A DNA stretch of 64,000 nucleotides, taken from NCBI RefSeq assembly GCF_000764305.2, contig NW_025943861.1, forward strand, positions 88,839 to 152,838. The letters run 5' to 3'. Made by a program: the position numbers and the translations under genes. The notes below the pieces were generated by a model, which was not told the origin of the DNA, did no database searches, and saw only the letters and a program-made list of their open reading frames with translations. This DNA comes from Hyalella azteca. Its lineage: Eukaryota; Arthropoda; Malacostraca; Amphipoda; Hyalellidae. Shown here in pieces: positions 26,601 through 36,086 of this stretch (positions within the stretch are counted from its first letter, which is position 1; the number at the start of each line of letters is the position of its first letter).

Positions 26601-29600
26601 CTGCGTTGCTTTTGGGCTGTTGGTAAGATAGAGCACTACGGATATAAGTACGATTAACTCACCATATTACAACTCCTTTGATAACTGTAAGGGACTACGG
26701 ATATAAGTACGATTAACTCACCATATTACAACTCCTTTGATAACTGTAAGGTACTACGGATATAAGTACAGCGAATTCACGTCCATCGCACCTACACCTC
26801 AGATAAGTGGCGTTTCATGCCAGTAGGCGCAAGCTACTCTTCAAGATTGCAATTCCTCTATTCCACTCTTCAAGATAGCATTGCATATCAGAATAGAGAA
26901 ATTTCAAACTTTCAGCAAGATTTTCATTTTTAGATTAGATGAAACAATAATTCAATCTGTAAGAAACTAAATAAACTCATTCAATTATTCAGAGCATAAA
27001 GAAATCATGATTAAAAGATTAATCGAAATTGGTAGTTCCAAAGTTACCAGCCTGAATAAATTCATAGACAGATTAGCGACATCAATAACTTTCCCCAAGG
27101 GATTATTAATTATTATTTATTACTATTATTTTAGATGAACAGATTATGATAGCATTCTATAGGTTACACAACAGATAATGCAGCACAGTGTAGCAAGAAC
27201 ATAAACAGGCAGAAGCAACTAAAACAAAATAATGAGTGAAGAATGCATAAATAAAGTAAATAAAGTAAAAAAAGGAAAAAAGTATGAAAGTATACTTAAA
27301 ATAAATTAGTTACACGAGAACAACAAATAAAGCTTATGATTAAATGAATCCGTTTATTTTCCACTTCATGAGGTACGTAACAATCGGTTGCCCAACAAAA
27401 TGTTAACTAGTCAACTGAAAAGCTCAATACTAAGCAAACATTTACATCTTAAAGAAAGCCAACGCAAGAAAAATAAGAACATTTTATAGCAACCGTGAAG
27501 ATGTGTATTAAACAAAGACATTACATGCAAACAAAATAAACATGGACAGAACTCAAGCCGAGAACTGAAATAAGCATCCGGTACACAGAGAAAACAAGAG
27601 AGCAAGTCTCAGTGATAACGGGAAATGAAGAACATTTTTACCTGGATTGTTTTGCGATCTGAACAAGAATAATACTGACGTTTTTTGCTATCTTAACCAG
27701 AATACTAGTGACGTTTTTTGGGATCCGAACTAGGGTAATAATGAAGTTATCACAAGACAAATATTGGTATCTGTGATGCTCAAACGTATGTTAATGCTAA
27801 AACCTTGATTGTTTTGAAGATGAACTAAAAAATCCCCTTATTTTGGAACTGGTGATCATTAAATCCAACAAACAAATGAAATTTTCAAAATAGGTCAACA
27901 TAATTCAAAGGGAATATATCATTATTCAAAAGCTAAAAATTTCATGAGAATGAAGTTCCAGGTAGAAATGAGCTCCAGTTAACCATATAGATCCCACGAG
28001 ATAGCGTCGCAAGCCATTACATTGTTGTAGGTTCTTTGGTCGGAAGATGAGGAGGAAGAAGTCATGCTATTGAAGTATACCAGGGGCCTGCCCCTTCTCT
28101 TGACCTGAGAAGCTGCTGATGATGGCGGTGGGTTCAACTTGCGTGCAGATCCTCTGCCAACGCTGCTTGTTTTGTTCTCATTACCTTGCAACTTCCCTGA
28201 TATGATGGGCCCTCGTCCTGCAAAGACAATATGTTCGTTACCTTTGACACACTAAATGCCAGACCTGACACACTAAATGCCAGACCTGACATACTAAATG
28301 CCAGACCTGACACACTAAATGCCAGACATGACATACCAGGGCAATTCTTAACAGCCTCTCAGTCACTGAATGGAATAACTTGTGCAAAAAAAATATTGTT
28401 CTCACACAATTAGAAATAATTTCAAGCTTAACTCCATTCAACAAATTTATTACAAAACTTTGATAAACAAAAGTCATTTGAAAATTCCTAATTCTGAAGG
28501 AAGTAACAGGTCAATTAATTAGGAAGTAACAGGTCAATTAATTAGGAAATAACAGGTCAATGACCAAATGTCTGAACAAACTTATTAACTTTGACATTCA
28601 ATATAACGGAACAGAGATCACAGCCAGCTATATTACTTTAAAAACCAGAGGCCATATTTTAAAAATAGTTGAGAGTTTCTAACTTCATTAGCCAATCACT
28701 GATGGTATCTCAAGCTAAACCCACAAATATTAGAGGAGAAATTAGGCACTATGTACATCAAGGACGCTATGTGGATTTAGGCGGGTTATGACAGACAGCC
28801 CCAGACATCTCAAGAGTTTAGACATGAACAAAACTTTCCTCTGCCTCCACCAGATGATCCTCTTCCCCTGCCTCTTCCTCGGGTCTTGAATGAGAACTGT
28901 GAGAGACTTGCACTTTCCTGGTGGAGATTTCAAAACATAAATAATTTCATACTACATGATATAATTTCTAATTGACATCAACAAGCTATAAAAAAAAACA
29001 AATTTATTCTACATTTCTAGATTCAACATTATTTACCATTATTATTTATTAACTTCGTCATCATTTGAGACTGAAAATTAAAAGTTAGTGAATTTTACTC
29101 ATTGAAATTAATGCTTTAAATTAATTGTCTTCAAAATCAACAAAATCAACAAAAATTAATTAGGAAGTAACAGGTCAATTAATTAGGAAGTAACAGGTCA
29201 ATTAATTAGGAAGTAACAGGTCAATTAATTAGGAAGTAACAGGTCAATGACCAAATGTCTGAACAAACTTATTAACTTTGACATTCAATATAACGGAACA
29301 GAGATCACAGCCAGCTATATTACTTTACAAACAAGAGGCCATATTTTCAAAAATAGTTAAAAGTTTTTTAACTTCATTAGCCAAATCACTGATGGCTTCT
29401 CAAGCTAAACCCACAAATATTAGACGAGAAATTAGGCACTATGTACATCAAGGACGCTATGTGGATTCAGACGAGTTATGACAGACGGGGCTGTCTGTCA
29501 TAACTCGCCTAAATCCCATAAACATCTCAAGAGTTTAGACATGAACAATACTTTCCTCTGCCTCCACCAGGTGAACCTCTTCCCTTGCCTCTTCCTCGGG

Positions 29601-30516
29601 TCTTGAATGAGAACTGTGAGAGACTTGCACTTTCCTGGTGTAGATTTCAAAACATAAATAATTTCATACACGATATAATTTCTAATTGACATCATTAAGC
29701 TATAAAAAAAAAACAAATTTATTCTACATTTCTAGATTCAACATTATTTACTATTATTATTTATTAACTTCATCATCATTTGAGACTGAAAATTAAAAGT
29801 TAGTGAATTTTACTCATTGAAATTAATGCTTTAAATTAATTGTCTTCAAAATCAACAAAATCAACAATCTTAGTTGAAAATTATGCTTGTAAAGCAAATT
29901 CAATCTCCATGAAGATTTTTAAGAGCTAATTGAACTATTCTCTGAGATTTTATCAGATGTCATTTGTGAAGAAACAAGCTGTTATTTAGCACAAAGTGAT
30001 TCAGAAAACTGAAAATCAAAGACATCAGGGCAAAGTTATGATAAAAATTAGTTCCAAAGCAGTGAAGAGTGTCCTTAACTGCTAACCTTTTTGTCAACAG
30101 GTGCAAAGTCTGGGTCATCATCAGAGTCAGGGAGAGTTGGCAAATCCAAATCATCAGCATCTTCTTCAGCAGTGGCACTGGTCTCCTCCTCAGAATGTCC
30201 ATACCGCTGCACGGACCGGGTAGAACGACGCCGACTAGTATTTAGCAAATCTGAAAAATTTTACAGGATGGCAAACAAATCCAGGATTACAATAGAATTT
30301 CTTTAAATTAAAAATATGAGTCCATGGGCTGAAGTGAAAAAGAAAAACTAATTTGTACACTCAGTAACAAACGCAAGTTGCACAAAGCACACTGAAGTAA
30401 CATAGCAACATACTTGTTTCTTCTTTGGTTGGGACAGTCTTCTCCAGTTGAGCCTTCTTTGATGGCTGAGGGGCATCTGCCTCATCATTGCTGTCATGAG
30501 TGTTGTCTGTGGCCAT
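20692..30516 (-). CDS. QSER1/PRR12-like chromatin protein with AT-hook, 13 exons, complete
   Basis: Coding exons in transcript order: 30516-30414, 30250-30080, 28217-28081, 26616-26458, 25904-25836, 25144-25007, 24335-24112, 23662-23633, 23054-22945, 22676-22579, 22232-22062, 21812-21630, 20832-20692. All junctions agree in phase and the sum is 1734 nt (577 residues plus stop). The start ATG is preceded by an in-frame TAA 9 nt upstream. The N-terminal part is acidic (LPDSDDDPDF) and basic, with an AT-hook core KRRGRPL near residue 134, suggesting DNA binding in the nucleus. The C-terminal two thirds looks folded: LPEGPTLTPEQLKEIEAQF, then GDFVMAKKD, IWRIDGKSLLQKFQ, LYRNISTYSGWT, an NDEYFVDSVKIMEDLTGERK helix, and a Cys-rich CEPCAKLC...CHRKYAYYNECKK segment. 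I recall this order from the C-terminal (DUF4211-type) region of QSER1 and PRR12, but this is memory and not a search. The gene model is firm; the family name is moderate. Vertebrate QSER1 works with TET1 against promoter methylation; whether that role applies here is unknown. Confidence 0.7.
21248..21620. mobile_element. TTAA-flanked MITE, copy 1
   Basis: It has perfect 17-bp inverted ends, TTAACACGTTGACTACG ... CGTAGTCAACGTGTTAA. The TTAA at both outer ends fits piggyBac-type target choice. It lies in the last intron of the QSER1/PRR12-like gene, with its edge only 9 nt from the exon ending at 21630. About 370 bp, non-coding. Confidence 0.85.
23225..23395. repeat. Tandem repeat, about 50-bp unit
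   Basis: Three copies of GAACACAATGTCTGGCACAC plus ACCACACGTGTTAGTTTGAAC and similar, within an intron of the QSER1/PRR12-like gene. Confidence 0.8.
23633..23662 (-). CDS. 30-nt micro-exon of the QSER1/PRR12-like gene
   Basis: The acceptor is TTTTTTTTCCAG| and the donor is |GTAAGTG. The exon is phase 2 in and phase 2 out, adding ten codons (NATPQEDIIV after the split Ser codon) between the exons at 24335-24112 and 23054-22945. The flanking exons are also phase-compatible without it (phase 2 to phase 2), so it could be constitutive or skipped. Strong splice sites on both sides favour real use. Confidence 0.7.
24024..24145. repeat. 52-bp tandem duplication covering an exon-intron junction
   Basis: The unit AAGACCTAGAGCAGCAATGG ... 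ACCTAATGGGGCGCTTCTC is present about 2.3 times. It includes the end of the exon at 24112-24335 and its donor (ATTAG|GTGTGT on the minus strand), so the donor is present twice in near-identical form and once more as a decayed version. Only the donor at 24111 keeps the frame; reading on reaches a stop. Confidence 0.85.
25447..25809. mobile_element. TTAA-flanked MITE, copy 2
   Basis: Same family and orientation as the copy at 21248-21620, with slightly decayed ends (TTAACACGTTGCCTACG ... CGTAGTCAACATGTTAA). It sits 26 nt inside the intron after the exon ending at 25836. The interior shares TTGCCAGACGGTCAT and GCGTTGGCC words with the other copies. Confidence 0.85.
26633..26772. repeat. 61-bp tandem repeat just upstream of an acceptor
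   Basis: ACTACGGATATAAGTACGAT ... TTTGATAACTGTAAGG occurs twice in full and partly a third time. On the minus strand it occupies the last 150 nt of the intron before the exon starting at 26616. Confidence 0.85.
28240..28335. repeat. 20-bp tandem repeat
   Basis: About five copies of CACTAAATGCCAGACCTGAC, immediately upstream (minus strand) of the exon starting at 28217. Confidence 0.9.
28810..28896 (-). CDS. Candidate RG-rich cassette / alternative last exon, copy 1
   Basis: After a pyrimidine-rich acceptor (CTCTCACAG|) the minus strand reads FSFKTRGRGRGRGSSGGGRG then KFCSCLNS and a stop. The frame is phase 0. It would join the exon at 30250-30080 only if that exon used its alternative phase-0 donor at 30086 (AAAAAG|GTTAGC), giving a short isoform with an RG-rich or AT-hook-like tail. 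This is a hypothesis; the same bases are also open in other frames. Confidence 0.3.
   Translation of the reverse strand, partial: FSFKTRGRGRGRGSSGGGRGKFCSCLNS
29527..29613 (-). CDS. Candidate RG-rich cassette / alternative last exon, copy 2
   Basis: Duplicate of the candidate at 28810-28896, with the same acceptor, length and stop. It reads TRGRGKGRGSPGGGRGKYCS, so the few changes are Arg to Lys, Ser to Pro and Phe to Tyr. The conserved frame after duplication is weak support for coding use, since the copies are young. Confidence 0.3.
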   Translation of the reverse strand, partial: FSFKTRGRGKGRGSPGGGRGKYCSCLNS

Positions 30517-32558
30517 AGTAACTTAGTAGACTAACACAGAATAGGTTTCAAGAAGTGAAATCAATGAACCTGGTAATTTTTATAAGGCCTGAAAAAAAAA
30601 TCAAAAATGATGTCAGTTTTCACTATAACAGCTGGGAAAAACCATGATTAACTTGGGGAAACTCATACTCCACAGTAAAAAGTTGAAGGCAAATTATTTA
30701 AACATTGCACGCAGCAATGATGTATGAGGTAAGAATATATAACACAACAATAAGATTTGAATTACAATTATCTTTATCATTGTTGCTCTAAGATCTGAAA
30801 TTGTTGTTGTTGTAATCTCTTATCCTGTTAGAGGCAACTAAGTAAGGGAGGGGTGATAGGTCAGTTTTTCAGAGCACTATGGCTACAGGTAATTCCATGA
30901 CAATCACTGGCTTGCTGACCTACCCTTATCATTTGTATGCATTACACAACACCCTTTACAAGCCAGGTAGTCATTTGTCAACCAGGTAGTCATTTATCAA
31001 CCAGGATAAAAGGCCGAGTTGACCATGAGCCAGAGTTACAGAAGAACTTGTCCTGAGTGGGACTTAAACCCAGGTCACTAAGTGCAATAGACTGAGTCTC
31101 TCACAACTTCAGTTCTGACATTCATACTTGGTACATTAAAAATGTAACAAACAGGCAAAACAATGACACCAACTATTTCTTATTTGTGCTCCCTACGAAA
31201 CAATTACATACTTCACATGCCTAACTAACATATTTTTGCAACATTTATATATAACCATGGAAACTTCATAAGAATGACTTAGCAGAGCTAGGATTTTATT
31301 GATGCACAAGGAAAAGATCTCAGTTGAGTATTTTGAGAAATCACCAAAATTTACTTGTAATCTTTGATTATTATAGGTCTTTTATATAGGATGACAATGT
31401 GTCATTATTTTACAAAACTTTAATTCAACTTCTACATTTCAATCAAAAGCCGTAAAAAGACAAAATTTTAGACAAGACTGTTCAAAGGCATGCAACATGG
31501 ATAATTCCATGCTTAAAAGGCAAGTCTTGTAAAGATTGAAGTTCATGAAGCTTCTCAGTGTCTGTTATCAATACCTGCGTGATGACCTCGATGAAGTAGA
31601 CAAGTATACTCATGGTTCAAAGGCAGAATTTGAAAGTAACCATGATTTTAAATTTGAAACAAGAACCAACAGCAGGGGCCACAGCTAGAAACTAAAAAAA
31701 CTGCAGTACAACTCAACCATGCAACAACACTTTCTCTCACTTTGAGTCACCAACATGTGGAACAGCCTGATGCTCCAAGTATGAATGTGTTCAAGAACAG
31801 ACTAGACAAGGCTGCACAAAAGCATATGTTTAGTCCTGAAATGCCTAGTACCCTACTCAACAACTGAATATCTAGAAACTATTTCAAACCTACTGTCTGT
31901 AAAAAAAGGTTTGATCAAAAGACCAGTCTTTTAGATCTGTGAACTAGCCAAGAAAAGTACAAGAATCAGCAACACGCCTATTCTACAATGCCAAAGATAC
32001 AATACTATACTAACAGCACTTTAGAGCACCGGCCTCAACACGTTGACTCCAATTGCTTCGTGTAGTACTATTTCATTTTTTGTACTATTGTGAAAAAGGG
32101 TTGCCTGACCCCTGACGGTCTTTTTTCTGGACTAATTACGCGATTTAGTTTTTGTTTTTCAATTGCATTGGCCGGCTAAAATTTATGGTAGGATTACATC
32201 CTAATTAAATATTAAAAACTGAAAAAATTTAATTTTTACACCAGAACCTACAAATATACTGGTATATAGTGAGTTATAAGCCTTTTTTTGCCTTCTTATG
32301 TTTGCAGACTTGGCTGTTTTTTAGTTTATCTGGCAAACCAGAATTATGTACCACTACGTCATGGAGAAATACATTTTGTGGTACGTATATGTACCACTTC
32401 GGGGTCAACATGTTAAATGGCAACGATTGAAATAATATCAAGGGAATTATTTGATTGAGATAAATAAATGATTTGGAGGGGTAAAAATCATATTCCGGTT
32501 GAAGCTATCCCGGGCAAATAGTGAAAGGATTATACTGAGTATTGAAAGGTAAACTCAC
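30517..32558. other. 5' flank of the QSER1/PRR12-like gene
   Basis: No exon is recognised on either strand apart from possible untranslated leader. It contains the MITE copy at 32034-32416. No TATA box or other core promoter element could be assigned with confidence. Confidence 0.5.
32034..32416. mobile_element. TTAA MITE family, copy 3 (most decayed)
   Basis: It begins CAACACGTTGACTCCAATTG and ends GGGTCAACATGTTAA, with the same interior order (GGTTGCC, GATTTAGTTTTT, ATTGGCCGGCTAAAATTTAT, GTACCAC). Only the right end keeps TTAA. It lies between the QSER1/PRR12-like gene and the orphan SNF2 exon. Confidence 0.8.
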
Positions 32559-32659
32559 TTGGCGAGACGACATTCATAATTCTTCATCCGATGTCCCTCA
32601 TCCACAACAAGATAGCGCCAAAAGTATGGACATAGTAGATGGTTTGACAACACTGCAAT
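32559..32659 (-). pseudogene. Orphan SNF2-family helicase exon (motif II)
   Basis: The acceptor is GTTGCACAG| and the donor is GCCAA|GTGAGT. The exon is 101 nt, phase 0 in, phase 2 out. It reads IAVLSNHLLC, then PYFWRYLVVDEGHRMKNYEC and RLAK. YLVVDEGHRxKN is the Walker B / DEGH motif of SNF2 chromatin remodellers, and the spacing with CRL after KN resembles HELLS/LSH. The next expected exon (LLTGTPLQNNL) was not found before the start of the following gene at 30516. I therefore call it a gene fragment; a misassembled piece of an intact gene is equally possible. Confidence 0.6.
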
Positions 32660-32804
32660 CTGTGCAACAAAATTAAAAGTTTAAATAATTAAAGTAACAA
32701 ATAAAAATAATTAAAGTTAGTAATTATTAAATTAATAACTAAATAATTAAAGTAATAATTAATTAGAAGTAGGGGCAAAAATTAACTAAACTAATGACAA
32801 TTTT

Positions 32805-33212
32805 CTTCACAATGCAGTCAAAAAAATTTCCTTTACCATGCAGTCAAAAAAATTTCCTTTACCATGCAGTCAAAAAAAATTTCCTTTACCATGCAGTCAA
32901 ACAAAAATTTCTTTTGCCATGCAGTCAAACAAAAATTTTTTTTGCCATGCAGTCAAACAAAAATTTCTTTTGCCATGCAGTCAAAAAAATTCCTCTACCA
33001 TGCAGTCAAAAAAAATTTTCTTTACCATGTAGTAAAAAAAATTCCTTCACCATGCAGTCAAAAAAATTTCCTTTAAAATGCAGTAAAAAAAATTCCTTTA
33101 CCATGCAGTCAAAAAAATTTCCTTTACTGTGCAGTAAAGAAATTCCTTTTTCCTGCAGTAAAAAAAATTCATTTACCATGCAGTAAAAAAATCCATTACC
33201 ATGCAGTCAATA
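32805..33212. repeat. Tandem repeat, about 22-24-bp unit
   Basis: About seventeen copies of CATGCAGTCAAAAAAATTTC plus CTTTAC with length variation in the A run. Open frames here (HAVKKNFLY-type) are repeat translations. Confidence 0.9.
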
Positions 33213-35532
33213 CGGGTAATACGGACTTGTTAATTGACTGAGGTTGCCCATTGTTCACTGAGTATGCCAAGTTTCACCCATTGCAATAGAACCAGTAAAA
33301 CAAATTAATTATGGCTAGAGTATAAATAATAGACAAAATCAGTCAGCATAAGTTTTTAATATTTGACAATTTTTGTGGAATAATAGCTTTTAAAAATGTG
33401 ATTTGCTATCCAAAGTAGCAGAAATGCTAGAAGAAAATTATGAGAAAAAAACCCTATTGGGCCATTGAAAACAATAATTTATTTGAGTAATGCATACCTT
33501 GGGGTACATATATAATGTACTACGTCTTAATATAATGTTGTTGCCGGGAGGCATCTACCCTTATTTTTCACCCAACCATCTGCTCTCTATATATGAATTA
33601 TTGTTGAATTAATGTTTACTTATTAATTATTGTTGAATGTATGTTTTCTTTTTGTTCTTTTCAGCCAGTAAATTCATTGTATTCATGACAACTAGCTAAT
33701 TATTGTGATAGTGATTTTAGAGGACTATACAAATGCAATTGCTGATCCCTAAATTGATGAGTCACTAAGTGGAACTGCCACAAGTTGTTGGTGAGTTTAA
33801 TTAGGTGTGATCCTTTTAATAGCAAAGATGTTTTGTGAGTCTCCCATAATTTTACTACCTGCTAATCTGATTAATTAACTTTGATAGTGCTTTACTTTTC
33901 ATCTAATGTTTATTGAATTTCTTATGTCAACTGTCTGACGGAGACGCGTCCATGTAGCTCCGCATCTGCAGGTAGATTCAGTTGTCACAGCCATGGTTGA
34001 ACTAGTAGTTCAACCATGGTCACAGCAGCAATATAGTTCAACCATGGTCACAGCAGTCCCAACAGCTCCACGTCTGTACGGAGATTCAGTCGTATGCACA
34101 TGAAAAATGTCATCAGCATTATGTATCCTAAACATTGCATCAATTTATCAACTAGAACTCACAAAACCCGGGAGTTACATTGTTGCCATCGTGACATGAT
34201 TTTCGAGTGTTTTTTGCAGCTACTAATACTCGTCGGAATTCAAATCCACTCGTCCTATATTTGCTAGAATCTTGAGTCATGACCAAAAATTTTCATGGCA
34301 AACGCAAACAATGAATATATATTTTTTCTTGAAAAGTCAAACCAACAACACTAGTTTTAGTCTGTCATCTTAAAAACGGCCTAAACGATCATTTTCGGCA
34401 ATAACATAGATCGTGTTGGCCACACTGCTTGCAAAAGGCCTAAATTTAGCGACCATCTGGACCAACTCTGATTTGAGAGCCTTCATTCTGACATTGATTT
34501 TTCCCTTTGATATTAAGAGCCTTCACTCTGATATTGAGCCGCCATTCTGATAATGAGACAATCAACTCCGACATTGATCACTTCACACAATCTAGAAAGA
34601 ATACAGTGAGATTTCACCTCAATGCTGCGGCCCCGAAACAACTGCCATTTCAGTAACTCCAGTAGCAATTGGTTGTAGCCTTTACGAGTCGGCGCTCTTA
34701 CGCGGCAACAGGAGCACGCGATATCCCTACTGGCAAATGGCAATGAAACAACGTTGTTTACCAACTCATTTTATTACAAACACATCTAACTGACATTATT
34801 TCAATATCAGATGCTTGGTATGAAGATAATTCAGACTCACGAGCACTACACTACACCAAACGCTCTCAGCGAATGTGTTTAAACCTCCCAACCTCCCTAA
34901 TGAAGGTTGATCTGCTGCTCGATAAATGTAGCGACTTGACTGAATTGCTTCCTTACTCATTGAATCACAGACTGTCCATATTTATACAACTATATAAGTA
35001 TAATAAAAATGAGGAAAAATCGAGAATGTCATGTTTGGTTCCATGAATAACCTGAGATTATGAAATGCAGTAAAGGTTGGAATATGACAACTACAAAGCG
35101 AAACGATATATAGGCACTTCTAGCCTGCAGGCTGTCTATTTCCTGAAAATTTTGATATAAATCTAGCTAATTACGATATATTCCACGGAGTACATGGAAT
35201 AGCAGTGATAGTAAAGAACCTAAGAACTCGTCTAGCAAAACGATACGCACAGTGGACTTTTGTATAGTTCCTATTTACCTCAAATTTGTAAAAAAAACAA
35301 CATCCGCATAAAACAACACAAAACTAAAGAAATATCGAAGAATATTCGACCGCATGTCAGTAATGAACTAGGTAGATATTTGACGCGAATATTACATCAA
35401 CGGACAAATAAGTCGAGAAAAATAAACTAAAAACAGAACATTCCAACATCCACTTAATAAATTTAAAATAAAAATCCTCTGATAAATCAATCTTCAAAGC
35501 AATTAAAAAAAAACTAAAAATAATCCACAGAA

Positions 35533-35556
35533 AGATGTGTATAAGAGACAGTTGTN
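35533..35556. other. Nextera transposase end sequence left in the assembly, next to an N
   Basis: Bases 35533-35551 are AGATGTGTATAAGAGACAG, identical to the 19-bp Tn5 mosaic end used in Nextera libraries. An ambiguous base follows at 35556. This is an artefact of library preparation or gap filling and not biology. Confidence 0.95.
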
Positions 35557-35742
35557 TTACTACTTTCGGAAGTTTAGTTGTATGCAATTCTTCTACCCTA
35601 ATACCCGATGTAGTGAGACATGAATTGTTTAGACAAATTCATATCGAGTTGTAAAGTTTGATGCATTTCAATATAATTCTAAAGAAGAAAAAGTAAAGTA
35701 AACGTCAAAAAGTTCGAGCCGTGCACTTTCGTGAACCATCAC

Positions 35743-36086
35743 CTGTCGCTGCAGTTGGCACCCACAGCCCCAAAAGGAATGACCCCGGCAACGATGGAGC
35801 CCTCGGGCGGCAGCTGCGCCTGTACAGCGACGCTGGTGGTCGCGGTGCGCACTGTCTGCACGGCCTTGCTCAGCATGGGCCCTGCCTGCACCTGGACTCC
35901 TACTTCTACCATTGCGGGACGAGGGAAACAAGTTTGCACCGCCACGTCAAATTTGTGATGAGCCAAGTCCGCCTGGTTGCGCTTGTTCTTCAAAACAGTC
36001 GGAATGATGGTGTGTTCTTGGTAGTCAGTGCCTTGAGAATCATCTGAATCATCTGAATCGCGATGAAACAGGAATGGTGACAAAAT
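35743..36086 (-). CDS. Exon of unidentified protein with repeated VQT-like motifs
   Basis: The acceptor is TTTCCAG| and the donor is GACAG|GTGATGG. The exon is phase 0 in, phase 2 out, with 114 full codons. It begins ILSPFLFHRDSDDSDDSQG and later carries VAVQTC, VGVQVQ, KAVQTV and VAVQAQ at spacings of roughly 13-17 residues, then a Gly/Ala-rich end. The repeated xVQT pattern is similar to dynein light chain LC8 binding sites (anchor Gln-Thr), which is an inference. It joins in phase to the exon at 37315-37437. I do not recognise the family. Confidence 0.6.

Larger units (their letters stand above)
28496..29880. repeat. 0.7-kb tandem segmental duplication with internal 23-bp repeats
   Basis: Copy one is about 28496-29158 and copy two about 29159-29880. 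Each starts with several AATTAGGAAGTAACAGGTCA units, continues through GACCAAATGTCTGAACAAAC, and ends in the same AT-rich tail. Divergence is a few percent. Each copy carries one RG-rich candidate exon on the minus strand. Confidence 0.85.
32660..35742. other. No gene recognised; repeats and assembly scar
   Basis: Besides the tandem repeat at 32805-33212 it holds a short duplicated TTCAACCATGGTCACAGCAG near 34012-34050 and the adapter remnant at 35533-35551. I see no supportable exon. Confidence 0.5.

Noticed and set aside
32794..33186. 130-codon frame with HAVKKNFLY-type repeats
   Set aside because: Repeat translation; the same words are open in other frames as well.
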